Shown: positions 57,815 to 64,000 of the stretch, piece after piece | Layout: the number at the start of each line of letters is the position of its first letter | How positions within the stretch are numbered: position 1 is the stretch's first letter | NCBI RefSeq assembly: GCF_029637605.1 | Contig: NZ_CP121261.1 | Location: 62,001 to 126,000, forward strand | DNA: 64,000 bases | Source of the DNA: Achromobacter spanius | Lineage (GTDB): Bacteria; Pseudomonadota; Gammaproteobacteria; Burkholderiales; Burkholderiaceae_B | Direction of reading: 5' to 3' | Program-made: the position numbers and the translations under genes | Notes under the pieces: model-generated | What the model saw: the letters and a program-made list of their open reading frames with translations, nothing else | Databases searched by the model: none | What the model was told of the DNA's origin: nothing

Positions 57815-58489
57815 GGTGCCCGCGAATTCGAGCGACAGGCCCATATAAACCAGCAGGCCGGCGCACAGGTCGATGAAAAGGAAGACAAGTGCCCAGGTGG
57901 CGCCGTACACCAGGAACGGCCACTTGTTGCGCCAGCATGCAATACCGGAGAAAAACAAGGCTTGCACCAAGCGCAGGCCATGCCACGCGACCAACACCGG
58001 GGCATGCCAGAACAAGGCCGCGATCACGACATAAATGATGGCGAAGATGGTCAGCGGAACCCGCATGGCCATCAGGATGGGGTCCAGAGAGCGCTCGACG
58101 GAAGCAATGCGATAAGCCTCCGCCATCGAGTCCATGAACGGCAGGAAAGTCAGCAGGCCGGCCGCCATGCTCAAGCCCGCATACAACAAGCCCATCAGGA
58201 ACAGCTTCCTGAACACGCCCGGCTGCTTGAGGGGTTTGCCCCACATGGACGGCAACATGACGCGGTCGGCGTCAACGTGCTTGCACGCAGACAAGGTCAT
58301 GAGGGTGATGATGGGCATGAGCGCCACGACCAGGATCGGGCCCACGGGAGGCGTCGCGCTGGCGAAGACGACCAGAAGGCTGATGAACATTGCCCAGGTG
58401 AACATGGCCAGGGGTTGTTTGCGGAACAGACGGAAGCCGTCTCGAACCCATTGCCAGCCGGACGTCGCGGGTAAGAATGCTGCTTGCAT
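57686..58489 (-). CDS. BPSS1780-family multi-span membrane protein
   Basis: A 267-residue integral membrane protein with about six helices and the starting pattern GWQWVRDGFRLFRKQPLAMF typical of this Burkholderiales family of unknown function. The C-terminal ALYCSFYPAYTSVFGINN fits the family end. Its final 129 bp overlap the DUF192 gene on the other strand. Upstream on the same strand is homoserine kinase, with 66 bp between them. Confidence 0.82.
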   Translation of the reverse strand: MQAAFLPATSGWQWVRDGFRLFRKQPLAMFTWAMFISLLVVFASATPPVGPILVVALMPIITLMTLSACKHVDADRVMLPSMWGKPLKQPGVFRKLFLMGLLYAGLSMAAGLLTFLPFMDSMAEAYRIASVERSLDPILMAMRVPLTIFAIIYVVIAALFWHAPVLVAWHGLRLVQALFFSGIACWRNKWPFLVYGATWALVFLFIDLCAGLLVYMGLSLEFAGTLQIPFNIAAGGALYCSFYPAYTSVFGINNTSPHLDNGNSAQA

Positions 58490-58555
58490 GGCTCTCTAAA
58501 GGAGGGATGTCTCTCAAAAAGGGACGCGCTAGCCCCATTATGGGGGGCGTTACGG

Positions 58556-59524
58556 TTACGGCAATATTGGCAAGCGTGAGCGGTGGCGTGCCTGCAACAC
58601 TCTTTCGAAGTGGCGCGGGTCGTGCGGTTTAAGCGTTTGTGCAGGTCGGGGCAGGAAAAAGTCGTACAAGCGGGATATCCAGAAGCGCAGGGCGGCGGCT
58701 CGCAGCATCAGGGGCCAGACTTCCCGTTCAGCGTCGGTGAACGGGCGCACGCTGGCGTAGGCGGCCAGCCATGATTGCACCAGTTCGGGGATGAACTCGC
58801 CGGTGTCGCGTTCGATGCACCAGTCATTGACGCTGACCGCTACGTCGAATAACCACGTGTCGCAGCCCGCGAAATAGAAGTCGATGATGCCGCCCATGAG
58901 CGGATCTTCGAACGTGCCCGCAAACAGCACATTGTCGCGGAAGAGGTCGCAGTGGGCGGGGCCTGTCTGTAGCGCCTGCCAGGCGGGCGTGGTCACCGCG
59001 GCTTGTTGGGCAGTCAGTTCCGCGCTTAATAGCTTGGCTTGGTCGGGCGTAAGAAACGGCATGACTTTGGGGGCCGTTTCCAGCCACCAGTTCAGACCGC
59101 GCAGGTTGGGTTGCTGGATCGGAAAATCCTGAGCGGCCAGATGGGCTCGGGCCAGGGTCGCGCCCGCCAGTGCGCAGTGGGTCGCGCCGGGGGCGGGTTC
59201 GTAGCCGCCGGGCAAGCGCGACACGATGGCGCAGGGTTTGCCGTGCAGGGTCGTCAGCCGGGTGCCGTCGCGCAGGTTTTGCGGCTGCGGCACCGGGACG
59301 CCGCGTTCGGCCAGGTGGTACATCAGTTCAATGTAGAAAGGCAGTTGCGCGTGCGTCAACACCTCGAACAGCGTCAGCACGAATTCGCCGCGGGTCGTAT
59401 ACAGGAAGTAATTGGTGTTCTCGATACCCGCCGTAATCCCTCGAAGCGAGACGAACTCGCCCAAGTCGAATCGCGCCAGGAGGGCGCGTGCGTCGTCGTC
59501 GGATACGGGAGTGAATACGGCCAT
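58556..59524 (-). CDS. thrB: Homoserine kinase (ThrB type II)
   Basis: A 322-residue kinase of the choline-kinase-like fold that phosphorylates homoserine in threonine synthesis. N-terminus MAVFTPVSDDDARALLARFD, GITAGIENTNYFLYTTRGEFVLT (nucleotide loop), catalytic HCDLFRDNVLFAG with the Brenner-type Asp, and GIIDFYFAG. The frame is open for 270 codons upstream, but this start matches the family. No thrA or thrC is adjacent, as usual for this type. Confidence 0.94.
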   Translation of the reverse strand: MAVFTPVSDDDARALLARFDLGEFVSLRGITAGIENTNYFLYTTRGEFVLTLFEVLTHAQLPFYIELMYHLAERGVPVPQPQNLRDGTRLTTLHGKPCAIVSRLPGGYEPAPGATHCALAGATLARAHLAAQDFPIQQPNLRGLNWWLETAPKVMPFLTPDQAKLLSAELTAQQAAVTTPAWQALQTGPAHCDLFRDNVLFAGTFEDPLMGGIIDFYFAGCDTWLFDVAVSVNDWCIERDTGEFIPELVQSWLAAYASVRPFTDAEREVWPLMLRAAALRFWISRLYDFFLPRPAQTLKPHDPRHFERVLQARHRSRLPILP

Positions 59525-59707
59525 TGATATACAGGGTAAGGAGTTAACGGACGCTCGAACATGCCTGGTGCGGCGGCGGCGGCGCAATTTTAGACCACAT
59601 AGCGCCTGGGCCGTTCGGGAAGGACGCGGGCAGGCGGGGACGGGCTGCCGGACATATTGCCGCGAAGCCCGTAAAATACCGCATCCCCTTGTTTTGTAGA
59701 GTGATTC

Positions 59708-60724
59708 TTGGACTCCCCCGACTGGCGGCTGTGTGTCGCCCCGATGATTGACGTAACTGATCGCCATTGCCGCTATTTCCATCGGCTGCTGGCTCCCCGC
59801 GCGCGCCTGTATACGGAAATGATCACCACGGGCGCGCTGTTGCATGGCAACGTCCCGCGTCACCTGGACTTCGACGAGGCCGAACACCCCGTGGCGCTGC
59901 AACTGGGTGGCAGCGAACCTGACGCATTGGCCCAGGCGGCCAAGCTGGGGCGCCAATGGGGTTACGACGAGATCAACCTCAACTGCGGCTGTCCCTCCGA
60001 ACGCGTGCAAAAAGGCGCGTTCGGCGCCTGCCTGATGGCCGAGCCCGCTCTGGTCGCGGATTGCATGAAAGCCATGCAGGACGCCGTCGACATCCCGGTC
60101 ACCGTCAAGCATCGCTTGGGCCTCGATTACGAGAATTCCTACGAATTTGTCCGAGATTTTGTTGGCAAGATCTATGACACGGGGTGCCGGGTATTCATCG
60201 CCCACGCCCGCAATGCGGTGCTGAAGGGCTTGTCGCCGAAGGACAACCGCGAAATCCCGCCTTTGCGTTACGACGTGGTCAAGCAGCTCAAGCGCGACTT
60301 TCCCGATTGCACGTTTGTGCTGAACGGCGGTCTGGCTGACGCGCATCAGTCAGTTGGGGCCGCGAACGAGTTCGACGGTGTGATGCTGGGCCGTGCAGCC
60401 TGGCACACGCCGCGCGTCCTGTCCGAGGTTTCACTGCAATTGTGGCCGTCGGTTCGCCTGCCCACGGATGCGCAAGTGGTGGACGCCATGACCGAATACG
60501 CCGCCCGGCAGGTGGCCAGGGGCGTGCCGTTGCGTGTGATGACGCGCCCGATGCTGGGCTTGGTGAATGGGCAGTCGGGGGCGCGGCGCTGGCGTCGGAT
60601 GCTGTCGGATCCGGCCCTGCTTGCCGCCAACAACCCTGACTTGATCTATGACGCCTGGCGCAGCCAGCGGCAGGCACCGGACGTGCGCGGCGCCGCATTG
60701 GAAGCGGCGCCGGCGGGGGTCTGA
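59708..60724 (+). CDS. dusA: tRNA-dihydrouridine synthase A
   Basis: A 338-residue flavoenzyme that makes dihydrouridine in tRNA D loops (U20/U20a). DusA hallmarks: WRLCVAPMIDVTDRHCRYFH, LNCGCPSERVQKGAFGACLM with the catalytic Cys, and HARNAVLKGLSPKDNREIPP. The start is TTG 59708; a stop lies two codons upstream in frame, and the next ATG would cut into the first conserved strand. Confidence 0.95.
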   Translation: MDSPDWRLCVAPMIDVTDRHCRYFHRLLAPRARLYTEMITTGALLHGNVPRHLDFDEAEHPVALQLGGSEPDALAQAAKLGRQWGYDEINLNCGCPSERVQKGAFGACLMAEPALVADCMKAMQDAVDIPVTVKHRLGLDYENSYEFVRDFVGKIYDTGCRVFIAHARNAVLKGLSPKDNREIPPLRYDVVKQLKRDFPDCTFVLNGGLADAHQSVGAANEFDGVMLGRAAWHTPRVLSEVSLQLWPSVRLPTDAQVVDAMTEYAARQVARGVPLRVMTRPMLGLVNGQSGARRWRRMLSDPALLAANNPDLIYDAWRSQRQAPDVRGAALEAAPAGV

Positions 60725-60767
60725 GGGGCTGGCTGGCGGCGGGCGCCGCGTAAAAGCCCGAGGGCGA

Positions 60768-61226
60768 TCAGGGCTTGGCGGCTTCCGCGCTTTCGGCCGG
60801 CCAGTCGCGGATATAGGCTTTCAGCATGTTGTTCTCAAACTGCTGAGCCGCCACGATCGCCTGCGCCATGTCATAGAACGAAATGACGCCCATCAGGGTA
60901 GGGCCGTCCATGACCGGGATGTAGCGCGCATGCTTTTCCAGCATCAGGCGCTGCACTTCGTCGGCGCTGGTGTTGGGAGACACGCTGACCGGCGCGTCGT
61001 CCATGATCGACCGGATGGTGGTTTCACCGGCGCCTCCATGCGCGTGCATGTGGCGGATGATCTCGCGGAACGTGAGCATGCCGGTCAGGGTGCCGAATTC
61101 CATGATGACAAGCGAGCCTATGTCCTGCTCGCTCATGGTTTGCACGGCCTGGGACACAGGCATGTCCGGCGACGCCGTATAGAGCGTGTCGCCCTTGACG
61201 CGCAAAATCTCGCTGACCTTCAACAT
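60768..61226 (-). CDS. CBS-pair domain protein
   Basis: A 152-residue protein made of two CBS repeats (GDTLYTASPDMPVSQAVQTM and APVSVSPNTSADEVQRLMLE) that together form one Bateman module, probably binding adenosine nucleotides. No other domain. A strong AGGAGG precedes the ATG on the reverse strand. It is 36 bp downstream of the YihY-type gene and may share its transcript. Specific role unknown. Confidence 0.9.
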   Translation of the reverse strand: MLKVSEILRVKGDTLYTASPDMPVSQAVQTMSEQDIGSLVIMEFGTLTGMLTFREIIRHMHAHGGAGETTIRSIMDDAPVSVSPNTSADEVQRLMLEKHARYIPVMDGPTLMGVISFYDMAQAIVAAQQFENNMLKAYIRDWPAESAEAAKP

Positions 61227-61262
61227 CGGTTCCTCCTGGGCGGACTGCGCCCTGATACTTTG

Positions 61263-62576
61263 CTATTTCTTGTTCGCTTCCAACTGCAATAAGGGAGCGA
61301 CTCCATTTTCGGTATTCTGCGCTTCTCCGCACAGTTCTTCCAGCGTTGGCGCATTTTCCTGGGAAATCACGGACGAGGCGACGCGCAGGATGTCTGGATC
61401 GTTCCGCACCCTGGGCTGGTCGCGGTCCAGCAGAAAATGGTCCACAACCGGCGCCATCGATGTTTCGCGGGCATCGCAGGTCAGCACCCAGAGGTCTTCC
61501 GGGCTGCGGGTGGTCAGACCCATCGCGCTCAGTCTTTCCAGTACGTCGTTCAGTTCGTCTTGATGCAAGCGCAATTGCGACGCCAGCACGTTGGCGGGCA
61601 GGCCCGGCGGGTTGGCGGATTGCACACGGCGCAGGGCGCGCAAGGCGTCCAGCGCGTCCACGAATTGCGCGCCGGGGTAGCGGTTGATTTTGCGGCGGCC
61701 CAGCCGGATCAGCGGCGCGCTGGAAGCCAGGATGGCGCCCAGCAGTACCGCCAGCCACGACAGGTAGATCCACAACAGAAAGATCGGCAGCGTGGCGAAC
61801 GCGCCGTAAATGATGGTGTAGGTGGGAAACCGGGTCAGGTAGTACGCAAAGCCCGACTTCATGATTTCCAGGACGATGGCCGTCACGGCCCCGCCAACCA
61901 GCGCGTCCCGCCACAGGACGTCCCGGTTCGGGACGACGACGAACAGGGCCGCGAAGCCCAGGCCCGTCAGGATCAGCGGCATAAAGGAAACGGCGATGCT
62001 GATGATTTCCGGGACGTCGCGCACCAGCCCCAGCGATTCGCGTGCCACGAAAGAGGTGGCCCACAAGCTGGCGCCGGCCAGGACCGGCCCCAGGGTGATG
62101 ACGGCCCAGTACACCAGCGCGCGCTGCCGTAGCGGACGCTGGCGCGACACATGCCAGATGTCATTGAAGGCCTGGTCGATCGTCATGATCAGCAGCAGGG
62201 AAGTCACCAGCAGGAATGCGCCGCCAATGGCCGTCAGGCGAGACGCCTGGCGCGCGAACTGGTTCAGGTATTCCATGATGTTGTCCGAGACGGACGGCGG
62301 CATCAGGCTGTTGGCGAGGAAGTCTTCGAGGGCGACACGGAACTCCTGGAACACCGGAAAGGCGGTGAACAGGGAAAGCACCACTGCCAGCATGGGCACG
62401 ATAGCCAGCACCGTGGTGAAGGTGAGGCTGGACGCGACTTGCAGAAGTTTTTCTTCGCCGGCGCGTTGCAGGGTGAACCGAAACATACGTCCTGCCCTGA
62501 CAACCCATGAAGCGCGCGGGGTCGAGGGTTTGGTAGCCACCGGCGTAGCGGTGACGGACTCGGCTGGGCGATTCAT
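61263..62576 (-). CDS. YihY-family inner-membrane protein
   Basis: A 437-residue protein with about six membrane helices (e.g. ASSLTFTTVLAIVPMLAVVL and LTAIGGAFLLVTSLLLIMTI) and a cytoplasmic C-terminal domain with a winged-helix look (QLRLHQDELNDVLERLSAMG). This is the YihY / virulence factor BrkB family; BrkB in Bordetella was linked to serum resistance, but transport function is unproven. Its start is only 17 bp from the divergent DUF2069 start. Confidence 0.9.
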   Translation of the reverse strand: MNRPAESVTATPVATKPSTPRASWVVRAGRMFRFTLQRAGEEKLLQVASSLTFTTVLAIVPMLAVVLSLFTAFPVFQEFRVALEDFLANSLMPPSVSDNIMEYLNQFARQASRLTAIGGAFLLVTSLLLIMTIDQAFNDIWHVSRQRPLRQRALVYWAVITLGPVLAGASLWATSFVARESLGLVRDVPEIISIAVSFMPLILTGLGFAALFVVVPNRDVLWRDALVGGAVTAIVLEIMKSGFAYYLTRFPTYTIIYGAFATLPIFLLWIYLSWLAVLLGAILASSAPLIRLGRRKINRYPGAQFVDALDALRALRRVQSANPPGLPANVLASQLRLHQDELNDVLERLSAMGLTTRSPEDLWVLTCDARETSMAPVVDHFLLDRDQPRVRNDPDILRVASSVISQENAPTLEELCGEAQNTENGVAPLLQLEANKK

Positions 62577-62593
62577 CAGGCGATAATAGCAGC

Positions 62594-62965
62594 ATGAACC
62601 CTGAACTCAACCCCCGTTTGCGCCTGCTGGCGTCGGTTTCGCTGTTCGCCCTGATCGTCCTGTGCGTGACTTGGGAAACCGTGGTGGCGCCGTTGCGGCC
62701 GGGCGGATCCTGGATGCTGTTGAAGGCCTTGCCGCTGGCGTTTCCGCTGCGCGGCATCCTGCGCGGGAACCTTTACACCTATCAGTGGGCGTCGATGCTG
62801 TCGCTGCTGTATCTGATGGAAGGCGTGGTGCGAGCCATGTCAGATCCGATGCCGCTTTCCGTGCTGATGGCCTGGGGCGAGATCGTTCTTTCGGCTACCT
62901 TTTTCCTTAGCGCCATTTTCTATGTGCGGCCCGCCAAGCGCGCCGCCAGGAGCCAACGCGCATGA
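62594..62965 (+). CDS. DUF2069 small membrane protein
   Basis: A 123-residue protein with about three membrane helices ([54 protein letters not shown]), fitting the DUF2069 family. Function unknown. Stop and the selO start overlap as ATGA, so the two are co-translated. Confidence 0.88.
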   Translation: MNPELNPRLRLLASVSLFALIVLCVTWETVVAPLRPGGSWMLLKALPLAFPLRGILRGNLYTYQWASMLSLLYLMEGVVRAMSDPMPLSVLMAWGEIVLSATFFLSAIFYVRPAKRAARSQRA

Positions 62966-64000
62966 ATGCACACTCTCTATCAGAACTGCGCGCGGTCAAT
63001 ACGTTTGCCGCGTTGCCCGCTGCCTTCTACACCCGCCTGACGCCGCAAGGCCTGAACAACCCCCGCCTGTTGCACGCCAACGCCGATGCGGCCGCGCTGC
63101 TTGGCCTGGACGCGTCCGTCCTGGCCTCGCCCGAGTTTTTGCAGGTTTTTTCCGGTACCGAACCGCTGCCTGGCGGCGACACGCTGGCCGCGGTCTACAG
63201 CGGGCACCAGTTCGGCGTGTGGGCCGGCCAGTTGGGAGACGGGCGTGCTCACCTGTTGGGCGAAGTCCAGGGGCCGGACGGTGGCTGGGAACTGCAGTTG
63301 AAGGGTGCCGGGATGACGCCGTATTCGCGCATGGGAGACGGCCGCGCCGTGTTGCGCTCGTCCGTGCGCGAATACCTGGCCAGCGAAGCCATGCATGGCC
63401 TGGGTATTCCCACGACGCGCGCGCTGGCGCTGGTGGTGTCGGATGACCCGGTCATGCGCGAAACCGTGGAAACCGCCGCCATCGTGACGCGAATGTCGCC
63501 CAGCTTCGTTCGATTCGGTTCGTTTGAACACTGGTCATCGCGTCGACAGCCGGAATTGTTGAAGACGTTGGCCGACTATGTCATTGACCGCTTTTATCCG
63601 GAATGCCGCGAGGCGCCGGCGGGGCAGTCGCAGGACTCTCCGGGTGACGTGACGCCCTACATCAACCTGCTGCGCGAGGTCACGCACCGTACGGCGCGGT
63701 TGATGGCCGACTGGCAAGCGGTGGGCTTTTGTCATGGCGTCATGAACACCGACAACATGTCCATTCTGGGCCTGACGCTGGATTACGGTCCGTACGGCTT
63801 CATGGACGGATTCCGCCTGGGGCACGTGTGCAACCATTCCGATTCGGAAGGGCGCTATTCCTGGAATCGCCAGCCGTCGGTGGCGCTGTGGAACCTGTAC
63901 CGTCTGGGCGGCAGTCTGCATGCGCTGGTGCAAGACGTTGACCGCCTGCGAGCCGTGCTGGACGAGTTCGAGGCGGTCTTCACCCGCGCCTTCCACGACC
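62962..64000 (+). CDS. selO: Protein adenylyltransferase SelO/YdiU (5' part)
   Basis: Open from ATG 62962 to the window edge (346 codons of about 490-500). Pseudokinase-fold AMPylator: [19 protein letters not shown] start, [20 protein letters not shown], the nucleotide-binding [40 protein letters not shown], and catalytic [20 protein letters not shown] with the metal-binding Asn/Asp. SelO transfers AMP to Ser/Thr/Tyr of redox proteins. The gene continues beyond the window. Confidence 0.96.
   Translation, partial: MNAHSLSELRAVNTFAALPAAFYTRLTPQGLNNPRLLHANADAAALLGLDASVLASPEFLQVFSGTEPLPGGDTLAAVYSGHQFGVWAGQLGDGRAHLLGEVQGPDGGWELQLKGAGMTPYSRMGDGRAVLRSSVREYLASEAMHGLGIPTTRALALVVSDDPVMRETVETAAIVTRMSPSFVRFGSFEHWSSRRQPELLKTLADYVIDRFYPECREAPAGQSQDSPGDVTPYINLLREVTHRTARLMADWQAVGFCHGVMNTDNMSILGLTLDYGPYGFMDGFRLGHVCNHSDSEGRYSWNRQPSVALWNLYRLGGSLHALVQDVDRLRAVLDEFEAVFTRAFHD

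Noticed and set aside
58532..58548. Possible terminator of thrB (GCCCC...GGGGC)
   Set aside because: Only a 5-bp stem, and the T run on the reverse strand is displaced by several bases; too weak to list.

Overview
The window is a GC-rich chromosomal segment from a betaproteobacterium of the Burkholderiales, most likely Achromobacter or a close Alcaligenaceae relative. This rests on gene order (rlmN-rodZ-ispG-hisS-yfgM-bamB-der-hisC-hfq-hflX-hflK-hflC-hisZ-purA, and rpsU-dnaG-rpoD), on the Lys/Ala-rich N-terminus of the primary sigma factor, and on the style of the proteins. No database search was possible.

Layout. 1-1563: tail of a D-amino-acid dehydrogenase-like gene and a UgpB-type solute-binding protein closed by an intrinsic terminator. 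1699-10726: a compact operon for an R64-type (type IVb, PilLNOPQRSV) pilus. Most of its genes overlap by ATGA, and a perfect 4 x 15 bp minisatellite lies in the leader-peptide region of the major pilin. 10806-13699: alaS and a TusA-like gene. 13804-14385: a reverse-strand exported protein of unknown function. 14812-16625: rpsP-rimM-trmD, without rplS behind it. 16732-21094: an accessory cassette (XRE-cupin regulator, polar amino-acid ABC transporter, gamma-glutamylputrescine-oxidase-like flavoenzyme) with candidate operators. 21184-24078: valS in reverse. 24484-40703: a long housekeeping run for nucleotide metabolism, tRNA/rRNA modification, isoprenoids, outer-membrane assembly, ribosome GTPases, Hfq, the HflKC complex, histidine synthesis or regulation, and purines. 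41083-46395: the macromolecular-synthesis genes rpsU, dnaG and rpoD, with long non-coding leaders. 46405-46482: a CAT-anticodon tRNA.

46483-48691 is a short variable region. It holds a GNAT-like gene that appears frameshifted at a G run, a small reverse ORF, and a 97-codon orphan gene directly under an unusually symmetrical LexA-type box. 48692-57449 is a second, different type IVb pilus system of the Tad/Flp class: pilin, TadG-like, TadE-like, an unknown exported protein, CpaB, secretin, an FHA-TadA fusion, TadB and TadC. A DUF192 gene follows, and its 3' end overlaps a convergent membrane-protein gene by 129 bp. The right end has homoserine kinase, dusA, a CBS-domain protein, a YihY-type membrane protein, a DUF2069 protein and the 5' part of selO, which runs off the window.

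Both pilus operons carry pilins, secretin, one assembly ATPase and inner-membrane platform proteins. Neither has a prepilin peptidase or a retraction ATPase in the window, so pilin processing must be supplied from elsewhere. The strongest leads are the pilS minisatellite, the SOS-box orphan gene, the FHA-TadA fusion, the antisense-overlapping gene pair, and the two nearby G runs that are each one base short.
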